A DNA stretch of 64,000 nucleotides from Siphonodentalium dalli (GCA_032622095.1 CP136066.1:175335164-175399163), one strand, 5' to 3'. Positions 24,470 to 37,042 are shown, numbered from the stretch's first letter. The notes: generated by a model from the sequence alone, not told the origin. Numbers and translations are program-made.

Positions 24470-25925
24470 ACAAAGGCGCATAACTCCATCAAAATCATTG
24501 ACCCATTACAACATTCCAACTTGACCTGTGTTTTCTGAACTGTAAACAGTTTACACTCTAACAAGAAATTCTGTTCACGTTATCATCTGGATAACCAAAA
24601 TGTATTTCTAAGTGTAAAAAGATGCATAACTCTGTCAAAAATCATCATACCGTGATTCAATTTCGGTCGAACTTGACCTGTATTTTTTCAAACGTTAATT
24701 AGTAATAATTACGTACCAGATCGAACAACCTTAAAAAAAACTTGATTTCTAAATCGAGCAAGAGGCAGAACGCAGCCAACAATCAACTTACAATCACCAA
24801 ATTAGAACATTACCTGACTGTGTCTTTCCAAATATGAATAATGTACCAGATGCATGTATAAAATAATTCTGTCTAGCGTTAATCGTCAAGTTATCATCCC
24901 AAAAATTGTGGTTTCTAAGTTGAAAAGGGGCATAATTCAGACTGATAACTGCATCAACAAATATCAGACCGTAAAAAAACATGACCGGACTTTAAACAAA
25001 TTCAAATCTGATATGTGTGTTTTTACAACCAATACACACACGATTGAATATATAGCGAAATATACTGAAGGTTTCTCACCAGAATTCCCAACTACACCTT
25101 TTACCGGACTCGGCCTCCGGGTCGCAGTTCGAATTTTAATCCGTCCCCAAAAATTCCCATTTCTATAAATAAAACGCCCATGGCCCATGTATACCAAGAA
25201 GCAGCGAAACATTATATACGCGGAGCGCGAAATGACCCTCATCAATGCGTCCGTGTGTGCGCGGGGACGTACATGTACGTCCGTCCGGAACTTTGTCCAA
25301 GCCTGTATTCTGTCATTTTAAACTTGGCACATATATCAACCTGCATGGGAACCTGCGCACCTATGATGTTGAGTTCAGTCGGAGTCCTTTTGGCAGAGTT
25401 ATTGCCGTTTTAGAACATAGCAATGTTTTATGTTTTTGTGTTAGAGTTATTAACCCTTTCTCGACAAATTGACGATGTGCAACATATTTAGTGAATATGT
25501 ACTTTGCAGTCTACCGTACACTGCCATATAATTGCCTCAGATCTGTGGAGAAACACAGTGCAAGGCCATTAAAATTATTCCTTCCACAACACAGTTCCTG
25601 GGCATATACGCTATACTGTTTGTATCATATTGGAAATAACTCCACAAAAAAAGAGACAGACGTCATAATCATAGGTGCACAAGTTCCCATTGTACTAAAT
25701 ATATATGCCAAGTTTGAAAAATATTGACCTAAAAATATAGGAATTAAAGCTCGTACATAATTATACATAAGTCGATAAAAGGGGGATAACTCCACTAAAA
25801 CAAGTCAGACAGATGTCATAATCGCAGATGTCTGTGCCAAGTTTCAGGGCAAATGATCGAAACACGACTGAGAAAAACTCCGGACAAATTTGTGTCCATG
25901 GACGACAGACGGACGGACGACGCAC
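24470..25925 (+). repeat. Degenerate dispersed repeat ending in a GACGGACGG run
   Basis: Phrases such as 'gcataactc.gtcaaaatcat', 'cttgacctgt.tttt' and 'tgccaagttt' recur with strong divergence. The block ends at CAGACGGACGGACGACGC (about 25907-25924), like the ends at 3430 and 19250. It is an old non-coding repeat; ORFs inside it are incidental. Confidence 0.45.
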
Positions 25926-25984
25926 AATTTTGTTGCTGGCTATATATAATAAAATCTTCTGCCGAGTTCTGGGCTATTCAGACA

Positions 25985-27600
25985 CCCGGATTCCAGTTTT
26001 CACTCATTTATTATTAAAAACGTATTGCCCTGGTAACATCAGAACCTGCCTATATATCCACCAGCAAATTATTAAATTTATTAATTATATCAAAGTCTTA
26101 AATTATAATTGATAAAACTCGGAATTGCTATAATAAGAATTGTCTGCATTAATTTTTTCTATCTTGTTGTGATGATTCCACAATTCTCTCATGTTTAACA
26201 CAAAACAGCATTTGTTTTACCCGAAAATCGAATCCCAGAAAATTTATGGACCCGATAATTATCTTATGGTAGGTGAACATGATCACACTTTGTTACTTAG
26301 TTAAATTCCTAACCAGAAATAGATGAGACTGTTATTTAGGCAGTTGGATTCCATTTTTTGTAACTGTTTCCATTTGAAGGTAACATCCGCATGTTTTGCA
26401 CTCTATCAAAACTAGTATGTTGATATATTATTCGTCTTGTTACTCTTCCACATAATTCAATTCGACTAATGGCCGATTCCATAGTTACAGTTAATATATA
26501 GAAATAAGGGAGGGTTTATTGTTCCGATAGCCGGATTCCAGTTTTCACTGATTTTATTAATAAATAAAAACAAATAACCTTGGTAACCATTGATCCTGCT
26601 TTAACGCCTTATTATATCTATTACTTACATCTCAATTGTTGACAAACGAAGCTGTTTTTTTAATAAATGGCATGCATAATAATTAATTATCCATACCATG
26701 TTTTGATTGATATCAGAATTCTCTCATTTTTCACACAAAAAACTGTTTTTCTCCCAAAAACAAATCATAGAGCATTGCCATACTCCAAAATTATCTTACA
26801 AAATGTGAAAATGTCCACCCTCTATTGTTTAGTTGCGTTCCCATCCAATAATAGACGTAAATGCTATTTAGGTAGCTGGATTCCATTTTCACTGGTTTGA
26901 TTCACGAAAAAGCCTATTTTACCCCAAAATCAGAAATCGCTACAAGAAGGCAACACCGGCATGTTATCTGCTGTACCAATATGAAACTTTTGGTACATAA
27001 CTAATCGTGTTACTCTTTCACATGATTCAATTCGAATTAGTGTCGATTCCGGTCCCCACTAATAAATGTGTAGGGCCTATATAGAAATATATTAAAGGGA
27101 TGCTACTCAATTCCAGTTTTCACTGATTATATTAATTCAAATCAGATTACCCTGGTAACCATAGAACCTGCCTTATTCCAAAAACGCCGTATCAATTTAT
27201 TATCTACATCTAACATTGAAACTGGGATTGTTTTTATAAATTGGAATGAATTAATGATGCATATCTTTTTGTGGTGGATTCCAGAATTATCTATTTTTTT
27301 CACACTCAAAGCGATTTTTACCCCAAAAACTAAACCTAGAACATTGACATACTTTTACAAAAGGTGAACATGTCCAACCTCTATTGTTTGGTTGTGTTTG
27401 CACCCAAAAATAGATATAAATGTTATTTAGGTAGCTAGATTCCATTTTTCACTGTTTTTTTCAAAGCTTATTTCACCTCAAATTAAGAAATCGTACAACA
27501 CTACACGAAAAGGCAACACCGGCATGTTATCCGCTGTATCAATACGGACATTTTGATATATAATTTAGTTTGTTAGTCTTCCACTTGGTTGAACTCGCAA
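25985..27600 (+). repeat. Old tandem triplication, unit about 545-575 bp
   Basis: GATTCCAGTTTTCACT recurs at about 25989, 26533 and, as ATTCCAGTTTTCACT, at about 27110. Each copy is followed by 'ccttggtaac.at..gaacctgcc', 'aattctc..tttttcacac', 'gtt.aggta.ctggattcca' and 'ggcaacaccggcatgtt'. Identity is moderate, so the triplication is old. No coding signal. Confidence 0.7.
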
Positions 27601-30576
27601 AATAACCCTCAATTTTGGTCCCAACTGATACACTGGTATATGTGTACTTTTCATTATTTGAGCTATATAAAATTCACACAGACCAGCTAGTTTTGTTCTA
27701 CAGTTCACTGCAAATTGTCAGAGAACTTAGAAGCGGCAATGTTTACATCCCATCGATTGACTTGCTCACAACTAAATGACAAATATCGACACACGCCAAA
27801 AAATATAGTCCCCATTTTTTATTCCGAAAAGATGTGAGAAATGAATTATACATAATTTAACGATAACAATTTATTAGTATGTAACATGCGAAACATCCAG
27901 TAGAAAAACGCTTTCTGTAAACGTCAAAATGCAATAATGAAATCATAGTCCGCCTGTTCTTAATACGCGTTGAAACTTAATGTGATCAGCCGATATAGAC
28001 CGGAAATGATCACCGAGAGGGTAAAACTATTGTGTTAACCATCGCCTCGGTCAGTGTTATCCATCGCCTCGGTCAGTGTTATCCATCGCCTCGGTCAGTG
28101 TTATCCACCGCCTCGGTCCCAAGCGATTGATACAACGTTCTGCCCCATGGTGATTTCCCACTATTTAATGAGAAAGCATATAATATAAAGCGTTTATCTA
28201 ACAAATACATACAAAATTGTACCCAGTATTTCGGAGGCTTAACATGATACAATCGCTGTGGGGAACTATTATTGTTCACGGTGGAGTCCATCATGATTCT
28301 GAATACTTCTACGAGCATATATCATGGGCATGTGTATATTGCAATGACATATTTAGCCTTGATATACACAAAACAGCAATTTAGGTCCCGAAAATATTGC
28401 TGCCAAAATTGCCGGATCTCGAGAACATTACAATGGTAGAAACGCTTGAATATTCGACCAAGTTGGTAAATAAGAACGAACTATATACACTTCTGCTCCT
28501 TAAATACAGAAACGCCATTCGAACATATCCATCTGAAGGATTTCTGATATCAGCAACAACAAAACAAATGAAACAAATACCCGGTGTGTTTTAAAGACAC
28601 GGTTGGCCTTGGAGGTGGGTATCCTGTGAAAATATCTCCACCCGTCAAAAACCGCCACAAACAGAAAGAACATCAAAATGTAGATAGACTTTGTCCGTAT
28701 ACAAATAAGAAATATCGCATAAACAGTATGTTATTGTCATATTTTTGACCATTGTTATGTAAACAAAAGCATAAAAAGTAACTTTTCTGGTGTTTGTTTA
28801 TATTATGATGGTAAACATAAAGAGCGTTCTTTGTTGATGAATACCTGATATGGAACTAATAAAGAGCGTTTATGCCATTTGTGTGTGATTAGCCAGTAGC
28901 ATTGTGCTGTCTTTTGTAACACAATCAGGCTCTTGCATAGGTAAAATATAGTAGGTCTTTATTATAACATTCTGTTTACGCGATGGTCATGGTATATATG
29001 AACGGAACTGTATGCGTTTTAATGTTTTTCTGTTTACGGTGTTTGGAACAAATATGAATATTTTCGACAATTAAGGCCGCACGTGCCTTTAAAGTGTGAT
29101 TTCGGCTTAAACCTATCTGCGATTTGGTCGAGCATGCATGGCAATTTAGTGATGACATTTACAATTTCACGCGTCGCTCTTCCACTCTATAAGTTGTATC
29201 AATTTCCTTCACATTGATCATAACACTTTTGTCCTCACACACACCCAACCTCCAACACAAAGTTTTAACTCGTGAAGTTGCAACCATGGTCACGAAGTCC
29301 AGACAATGTCAGTAGTGTATTTTACAAACAGCTCAATTTCATTTTATTTAAAAAGATTCTCTGTCCGATTTTACACAACATTTGTAAAAAATTTCAGATC
29401 ACAAGGTAAAAGACAAATGAAAAACACATACAATCACAATAATTATTGTTCGCATTGAACACGCATCGCGAAAAGACACACATAATATCCATCCGTTTTT
29501 AATAAAAGCTCATAATGGAGAACGCTGTTTTGTCATTTACCGCCACTTACCGCCACTTACCGCCATTTAACGCCACTTACCGCTGGACGACGGGTGCGTG
29601 AACGCTCTGTATTAGAGACGTTAATTGTCATGTTTGCCAGGCTGACCAGAACAACCTCTTATGAATGAGTTCATGTGTCGATCGGAGTATTCTCGGAAAA
29701 CATTGACAGTGGTTTTATGGTGTCAATCTGACTGGGCGTCTTTAAATGTAGTTAGCATATATTATATGTCATATACCTGTCATATACCTGTCATATATCT
29801 GTCATTGATTTGGCAAATTGGCACTGACATCATAAATAAACATATGCCTACATGTATCTTAAAGAACACAAATATTTCCGGTTATATGGCCCATACGATT
29901 GATATTTGAGAAAATTATTCGAGTACGACAGCTATAATGGATACGGTGTGTAAATAGGGTCTCCATCCGTTTGAATGTTTTTCCAACTTGGAACATCCAA
30001 GTGCACCCCCCTTCAACAGACCCAAAATCCCGCATCTAGGAAATCCACCCCATCCATTTTAATCGGAATTTTCCATCCGTTAATTGTTGAACATTCAGAA
30101 GATCTGCCACCCCTATTACAGTTGGATTAAAAAAAAATCAAGCTATTAGAAAACATTAAACCTATTTTCGGTCTGAAATCTCCAACTGACGTTGTGTTAG
30201 ATACGAAATTTCCAATACTTGATATTTTACCCATACACCATATCGACACGTTAATGACGATATGTTATTCTATATGTACCAGACAATTTCCAAGGTAAAT
30301 AAAGTGTTTATGATTTTATTTCCATTGGCGGATTATAGTAATCATTCTTATGTGTCTTAACTCAGACTACATCATTCTCAAATGTGTAATTCACCAGCGT
30401 TGTCCTCCAATCTGTACACCTTCTGTGGGTCAACGTCTTTGTTGCTCGATGTATTCGACTGATGCAACAATGGACGTGTGAATGTGTTATTTTCCAAACC
30501 ACGATCATCACAAGATAACAAATGTTATGAAAAAGCAGTAATCCTAATTTGAAGTTATAAAAATAATCGAGTTCAT
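27601..30576. other. Intergenic with two small tandem repeats
   Basis: Four copies of a 22-bp unit, CCATCGCCTCGGTCAGTGTT, lie at 28034-28118. An 11-bp unit, CCGCCACTTA, repeats at 29538-29582. A segment at 30110-30235 resembles 47395-47490. ORFs here (for example 28397-28594 and 29661-29909) have no recognisable domain. Confidence 0.55.
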
Positions 30577-30586
30577 TCAGGATGCA

Positions 30587-30711
30587 AGAGATAACGCATC
30601 ACAATTATGATAACGGGAATCAATTTGACCTACACAATACCTAATAAGAGATAACTCGTCACACTTATGATAATGACAATAAATGAGACCTACACAATAC
30701 TTCACTCTTTC
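30587..30711 (-). repeat. Two isolated units of the 60-bp satellite
   Basis: These match the main array at 32970-34127 (GAGATAACGCATCACAATTA, ACCTACACAATAC) but lie 2.25 kb upstream of it. The gap holds a hAT element and other sequence. They may be the original edge of one array later split by insertions. Confidence 0.8.
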
Positions 30712-30721
30712 AAAATCGCAG

Positions 30722-30778
30722 CCCGCTTTAGCGGGCACGACGTAATTGACGTTAAACACCGTAGCCCGCTTTAGCGGC
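30722..30778. repeat. Two repeated short hairpins
   Basis: CCCGCTTTAGCGGG (30722-30735) forms a 6-bp stem with a TT loop. It recurs at 30765-30778 with one terminal change. Both are preceded by AG or GC and sit just left of the hAT element. Confidence 0.7.
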
Positions 30779-30862
30779 AGAGAATAATTTTCGGGAATAA
30801 CAGACAATAATATCACGTTTGCGGAGATATGCTAATGATTTTATTGACTGGCGACTTAGGTA

Positions 30863-31939
30863 CAGTGTTCACGCTGTCGGTAGCCAAATTAGCCAATGGC
30901 TAAACAAATTCGAATTTGGCTAATACAAATTTCATTTGGCTAAACTTTTGGCTAAACTTTTTTGGAACCCAAATGGAGACTGAAAGCATGGAGCCAGAAA
31001 GCTAATTAATAAAAGCGCTCAATAGATCGACATTCAAGACGAAGTTAGGTGACGAAAGTATTTCATTATTTTCGTACTTATGAAATATCGTACAAAGGGA
31101 AATCCCATCGACAACTCTATCAACCAAGCGATCACAAAGTGATATGCAATCATCTTTAGTTTTCACAAGACGGACATTCAAAGACGCATGGACATTAAAC
31201 CGACCATGGTTGAATTATGACAATGTGAAGAAAGCAATGTTTTGTAAAGTGCATTGACGCCGGTATATAAGCAATTTGTTCGTACACAGGCTGTTTTAAT
31301 TTGGAGAAAGATTACGTCACTCTGCACGAAGCAGCAAAAGGTCATTATTAATTTTTACATTTAATCCCCTAATCCCCCATTCAGCCCATTGTCTGTCTGG
31401 TCACTCACAGCGCGCCTGCACAATGCATGTTTATGATGACATTGTATTTATGACGGTCGAGGTTTATGAGCACCAAGCGTAAGACAATAGCTTAATCAGC
31501 CAAATGTGAATCACGACAGATATTTTGTGGCTATTTGTCGTCAATACCGATACAGTCAAAATAATATGCATGCTTTTACGACAGATTGTAATTTGACAAT
31601 TAAAAAATAATGACATTAAGAAGGACAATCCCGGGTTACCGCCCCCCCCACAATTACTCTTTCACATAAAGATTAATAAATTTTTAATAAAAGATATATA
31701 TAATAATACTTCTTGTTCATCAAAATTATTTAAATTATTGTGTATTTTACCTGTGTCTGTTAGATTTTACGTTTTAGTCATTAATTGTGAACCGACCAGA
31801 AAACGATGATTTAATTTGGCCAAAGTTTTTTTTAATTTTGCCAAAAAACATTTGGCTAAAGTTTTTTTCATTTGGCTAATAAAATTTTCATTTGGCTAAA
31901 CTTTTGGCTAAAGTTTTTTTCGGTCCAGCGTGAACACTG
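30863..31939. mobile_element. Non-autonomous hAT element, 1,077 bp, exact 8-bp target duplication
   Basis: The terminal inverted repeats are CAGTGTTCACGCTG (30863-30876) and CAGCGTGAACACTG (31926-31939), 14 of 14 complementary. They are flanked by the identical octamer CTTAGGTA at 30855-30862 and 31940-31947. An 8-bp duplication with CAGTGTTC-type ends is the hAT signature. Subterminal clusters of TTTGGCTAAA lie in both end regions (30890-30960 and 31815-31915). These are known in hAT elements as likely transposase-binding sites. No transposase ORF is present, so movement would need an enzyme from elsewhere. The intact target duplication suggests a fairly young copy. Confidence 0.92.
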
Positions 31940-31947
31940 CTTAGGTA

Positions 31948-32969
31948 TCATATGGGTGATATTCTGTATCAATACTAATTTACTGCTGAACACGTAGACC
32001 TGACAAATACGGCCACAATGAGATGTTCCAGGCCGAAATATATACAGCAGATGTATGACGTCACAATTACTATTGTTGGGTTTCCCTGGGATTCTCCAAA
32101 AATGCTGACGAAAACAATGCCGACGTGTGGTTTTTTTAATCAGATACACATGTACCAATTGATTAAGTTTGTTATTGTTTATGACAAAGACAGTGCGATA
32201 ACACATGTTTATGAAAAACAGACGATTGTTGCCCTTTGTAACGACGTTTTCTGTGGTAACCGTCTAGTGTCTCCTATTTTCGACGTAATGTTACGAAATT
32301 CACCGTGCCGTGCAATAGTGCGACTTCAATAATATTAGCTGCGAGTGCATGTTGTAAGCATGATATTGACACGCATAAACAGTTTGGGAACGCAATGGGA
32401 TCATTGGCAGTTGTGTTGGAAAGTTATTCGTAATTGCTTAGCATTATTACAGTTGAATACACGTGGGCCTAACTCCGGGAAAATGGGTCTTTCTCGGTTA
32501 AATAACGCCTTCTTGGGCATACACTTGGTGTGATCTCATCATTATGCTCATTCCATGCCTTCTTATTTCATTCTTAATCACCACATATGCTAAATTTACG
32601 ACATGTGATGGATATATTGCTAATATAACAATTTGAATGTGAGTTTGGTCAATATACGTATGTGGTAAAATATTGCAAATAAAGTTAACTGTAACAGTAA
32701 ATATTGAGTTCAAATGTATATACGCACCTAGTACATATGGCATGCGTTACCATGGTGATATAATCACAATTATATGACGTCATTCATCGGCAGTTAGTTC
32801 AAATTGATGGGCTGTTGTCACTGGTCATGACAATATATGGGTGTTCATACCTACCACATCTATAAATACTAGTATGAATGCCCCACATGTGAGACAATGA
32901 ATTTCCATATAAACGGCTGCAAACTCGGTGGCCTGGACCATTTGACCTCTGTAAATTTGGTGGCGAAAG
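31948..32969. other. Intergenic, no recognised feature
   Basis: ORFs on both strands (for example 32018-32332) overlap one another and have no domain that I recognise. Confidence 0.45.
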
Positions 32970-34127
32970 AGTTAATAAGAGATAACTCATCACAATCATG
33001 ATAGTGAGAATCAGCGAGATCTACACAATACTTAATAAGAGATAACTCATCACAATTATGATAATGAGAATCAATGAGACCATCACAATACTTAATAATA
33101 GATTACTCGTCACAATTACGATAATGAGAATCAATGAGACCTACACAATACTTCATAAGAGATAACTCATCACAATTATAATAATGAGAATCAATGAGAC
33201 CTACACAATACTTAATAAGAGATAACTCATCACAGTTATAATAATGAGAATCAATGAGACCTACACAATACTTAATAAGAGATAACTCATCACAATTATG
33301 ATAATGAGAATCAATGATGCCTACACAATACTTAATAAGAGATAACGCATCACAATTATTATGAGAATCAATGAGACCTACACAATACTTAGTAACAGAT
33401 AACTCATCGAAATTATGATAATGAGAATCAATGAGACCCACACAATACTTAATAAGAGATATCTCATCACAGTTATGATAACGGGAATCAATGAGACCTA
33501 CACAATAATCAATAACAGATAACTCATCACAATTATGATAATGAGAATAAATGAGACCTACATAATACTTAATAAGAGATAACTCATCACAATTATGATA
33601 ATGAGAATCAATGAGACCTACACAATAATCAATAAGGGATAACTCATCAGAATTATAATGAGATTCAGTTAGACCTACACAATACTTAATAAGAGATAAC
33701 TCATCACAATTACGATAATGATAATAAATGAGACATACACAATACTTAATAAGAGATAACTCATCACAATTATGATAATGAGAATAAATGGGACCTACAC
33801 AATACTTAATAAGAGATAACTCGTCAAAATTATGATAATGGGAATCAATTAGACCTACACAATACTTAATAAAAGATAACTCGTCACAGTTATGATAATG
33901 ATAATAAATGAGACATACACAATACTTAATAAGAGATAACTCATCACAATTATGATAATGTGAATCAATGAGACCCACACAATACTTAATAAGAGATAAC
34001 TCATTACAATTTTACAATTACGATAATGAGAATCAATGAGACCTACACAATACTTCATAAAAGATAACTCATCACAGTTATAATAATGAGAATCAATGAG
34101 ACCTACACAATACTTAATAAGAGAGAG
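32970..34127 (-). repeat. 60-bp satellite, about 19 units, open in one minus-strand frame
   Basis: The unit contains GATAACTCATCACAATTATG and GAGACCTACACAATACTTAA. The 60-bp period equals 20 codons, so the minus strand reads a 291-residue ORF (33103-33978) with the unit YCVGLIDSHYHNCDELSLIK. Two units are 57 bp, each with a 3-bp loss that keeps the frame. An 8-bp insertion near 34015 breaks it. Recent homogenisation explains both the open frame and the similarity. A translated repeat protein is possible but unsupported: there is no signal peptide, promoter or flanking exon evidence. Confidence 0.9.
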
Positions 34128-34950
34128 GTAGGTGAAGAACAATGTACTGCTGATGAAACCGGAAGTCTCTGACCCGTACACATGTGATACATCACACCCT
34201 ATACTTTACAATGAAAGCCACAAATATTTCAGTCGACTGAAATTTTGTTGTTGAAATGAAATCTGCTCCATTCAAACAGGGAGCAATCAACTGGAAATAG
34301 ACCACGGTGTTTATATATAATGGTCAGCTGGGAATTAGATACGGACACATATGAACTTGAACTCATCTCAGCCCAATTTCCATTGATCAACATGCATGGG
34401 AAATATTTATGGGTGGCTTAACGGTTTAATTTCTTGAATCAAGAAAAAATAAGTTTACATTTAAGTCCACGTTTGAAAACAAGTCTGTTTTACAGAATCT
34501 GATCTTCTCGGTGCCTGAGAACAGTGAAGTTAAAAATAATTTTCATGTCAACAAAGTTTAAAAAACGGGGTATAATTTCCAACTGGTTGATGGTTCTTCA
34601 ATATCGTGTCACAGTAATCGATATATCACATTTAAAAAAAAAAAAAGAAGAGAGATATTATATATACTGATTATCGCCACCCCGATTTATAATAGACCAC
34701 CGTTAACACTCCCTTAAGTAATCTCCGTTATATTCACGTACGCTATATATATTCTACCCGTCATATCAAATCCCGATAAAATCCAAATTACATTGTTATA
34801 TTCATTGTTTTTTTCAGAAAGACGACATGTTATTTATTTCCCCACTCACGTGCACTGAACAAAGTCTTGGATGTCCAACATTGACCGGTGGACTAGTATT
34901 GACACCATCTTCTTAAAATTGAGTTAGAGTAAGGTGTCCATTTATTAATT
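34128..34950. promoter_or_regulatory. Presumed 5' flank of the receptor gene
   Basis: 823 bp with no gene. It includes an A13 run near 34633 and TATATATATT near 34743-34752, which could serve as a core promoter element. That role is a guess from position only. Confidence 0.25.
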
Positions 34951-37035
34951 ATGGCGTCCTTGTCACAAAGTCGATGTAGTGAGGATTCACATGAGCTATC
35001 TCTACGTTATAACCGGATTTTGCTGCAAGAGGAGATCAGTAGAGATGCGAGACGCCAGTCGACTGATCGTTATAAAATGACATTAGTAGGGAGCATGGCG
35101 AGCGGAGTTTCTTTTGAAGGAAGTGATTTAGATAATATGATTGAACCTCGGAACATAATAATAGATGAATCCAGCTTGAGATACCGACATGACCTCCCGT
35201 GTTATGTCCGGATATCTACTGATGGGTTAGCAGGGCTGGTACCAAACGCCATCTTGGGTGACGGGAAATACATGCTGGCTGATCCTGTTAGAGACATGTG
35301 TGAAGAGATCTTTGGAAAAACCAGGGATGCTGACGGATTATCAAAGGTTGGTAAGGTATACAATGATAGAAAGACCACCATCGACGCTGTTCCACAACTA
35401 AGAATAAGTAGAATTCCACAGGCAGCACGCTTATTTTCCGCACGCGACCGGTCATGGCCATCAGACGACATTATATCGCTAATAAGATCCGGGGAATTTA
35501 ACATTACTGCACGACCTGCTCCATTAGACCCGGACTGTGAGCACGATTTCTGTCTGTCGTTCGCTAAGGCAGAAGTCGTGCTGTTGAGAACAATGTCAGT
35601 TTACCAGATACTCAGTATAAAGCTGCTGAAGAGATTCGGACGCGTCGTCGATTTTGGCCGGGGAGTGTTGACGTCCTACCATCTGAAGACGTCAGCTCTC
35701 TGGTATTTCGAGCAGACGGACGTTCGATTCTGGGAAAATGACTTGCCAGTAGTGGATGTATTAAAGAGACTTGATCAGGATTTTAAAAAAGGATTCCTTC
35801 CTCATTATTTTGTTCCTGAAATGAATTTGTTGATCGGTATCTCGGAATCTGATCTGATATATCTCCGCAGGCGTCTGTGGTCTCTTCTCGGGTTGTGTCT
35901 CATCACTGATGATATCGCGGGATTATCACGAATTACAAGGCTGGATATCGCATTATTTATATTTGATAATGTAAGTAGACAACTCTCTGAAACAAACCCG
36001 GCTATGTCGCATATCCCGAACACCATCGAAGCAGCAGAGGTCATGTATGGAACCGGGATTTTATCCCATGACCTGAAACATCTAGTATCCAAAACTGTAA
36101 TGGCGAGGTATCCACTCCCTGAAGTCAGACACCATTATATATACACAGCTAAATCATTGCTTACGTCATTTAATAAGACGGTTGATCATTGGATGTATTC
36201 TGGACAATCCGAAGATATTTCATATGACGACTTTGTTACATATATGTCTAAAATTGTGGATTCAAATAAGGACCCCTTAGAAGAGTTCTTCGTGGTAACA
36301 TCGACAGGCAGCAATAAAGAAGACCGTCGTGCTATCGGAAGAGCATTGCGAAAATCAGAAAAATTAATGAATAATTGGTTGACTTTTGTCGATAATATCA
36401 TTACCAAGTTACCACAATACGGGAACAGTGTTGCTGACCAAGTGCTACGTGATATCTCACAAAAGTCACTCGGTGACGAAGAAAATATCGACAAACTTCT
36501 CTATAAATTTACCAAAGAGTTGCTAACGTTTGCAGTCGATCATATTGAAACATTCAGTTATCCTCTCGATAATAATGACACCTATTCATTCAGGACGGAG
36601 CCAGTCGGCGACTTTCGGGCAAACATTCACATATTGAAAGTCGTTGTGGAGAGACTATACCTTAACGTCGATTATGCTGTCGTTACGAGCGCTCGGATCA
36701 AGGCATCTCGTGTACCAGGTGATCAGACGGAAAGAATAAAGCAAACGATGAATCCGGAGAGTCCAGAATATCGATGTCGCTTGAAGTTGTTTGTATTAAT
36801 CAGGGTGCTGAATAAATTCCACGGGTTGTGTTCTGTGTCAAGTGAGCATCAAGGATGGCTGGATTATGTGGTCGCATTATTCTGTGAAAGCATTGCTATG
36901 TCAAATGATACGTCATTGAAGCTAAATGCGAAAGGAAGGAAGAAACTCGAGGAAGGAACTAACTATTTTCCAATGCGACAATGTTTATACCAACAGAGTT
37001 CTAATACAGTATTTAACAAAAATCAAAACCGCTGA
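34951..37035 (+). CDS. Mab-21/cGAS-like receptor (cGLR) family protein with long C-terminal extension
   Basis: An intronless 694-codon ORF. An in-frame TAA lies at 34930-34932, and this is the first ATG after it. The start context is strong (A at -3, G at +4). Residues 47-61 (GSMASGVSFEGSDLD) give the nucleotidyltransferase signature: G47-S48, then the metal-binding pair D59 and D61. Residues 200-294 match the Mab-21 helical half: SFAKAEVVLL, SYHLKTSALWYFE and LPHYFVPEMNLL. The cGAS zinc ribbon is not seen, and I could not place the third catalytic acid. Active cGLRs make cyclic dinucleotides on sensing nucleic acid and signal through STING, but many Mab-21 proteins have no known enzyme activity. 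About 360 residues follow the core, making the protein longer than usual for the family; I recognise no domain in them. Partial copies lie at 11343-11788 and 37090-37425. Confidence 0.88.
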   Translation: MASLSQSRCSEDSHELSLRYNRILLQEEISRDARRQSTDRYKMTLVGSMASGVSFEGSDLDNMIEPRNIIIDESSLRYRHDLPCYVRISTDGLAGLVPNAILGDGKYMLADPVRDMCEEIFGKTRDADGLSKVGKVYNDRKTTIDAVPQLRISRIPQAARLFSARDRSWPSDDIISLIRSGEFNITARPAPLDPDCEHDFCLSFAKAEVVLLRTMSVYQILSIKLLKRFGRVVDFGRGVLTSYHLKTSALWYFEQTDVRFWENDLPVVDVLKRLDQDFKKGFLPHYFVPEMNLLIGISESDLIYLRRRLWSLLGLCLITDDIAGLSRITRLDIALFIFDNVSRQLSETNPAMSHIPNTIEAAEVMYGTGILSHDLKHLVSKTVMARYPLPEVRHHYIYTAKSLLTSFNKTVDHWMYSGQSEDISYDDFVTYMSKIVDSNKDPLEEFFVVTSTGSNKEDRRAIGRALRKSEKLMNNWLTFVDNIITKLPQYGNSVADQVLRDISQKSLGDEENIDKLLYKFTKELLTFAVDHIETFSYPLDNNDTYSFRTEPVGDFRANIHILKVVVERLYLNVDYAVVTSARIKASRVPGDQTERIKQTMNPESPEYRCRLKLFVLIRVLNKFHGLCSVSSEHQGWLDYVVALFCESIAMSNDTSLKLNAKGRKKLEEGTNYFPMRQCLYQQSSNTVFNKNQNR

Positions 37036-37036
37036 T

Positions 37037-37042
37037 AATAAA
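37037..37042 (+). terminator. Candidate polyadenylation signal of the receptor gene
   Basis: AATAAA begins two bases after the TGA stop codon. If it is used, the 3' UTR would be unusually short. Other signals further downstream cannot be excluded. Confidence 0.5.

Noticed and set aside
33103-33978. 291-residue repeat ORF on the minus strand
   Set aside because: It follows from a 60-bp satellite whose period is a multiple of three. There is no start context, signal or flanking exon to support a gene.
32970-34127. CRISPR-like array
   Set aside because: Units are contiguous and similar throughout, with no unique spacers, and the DNA is eukaryotic.
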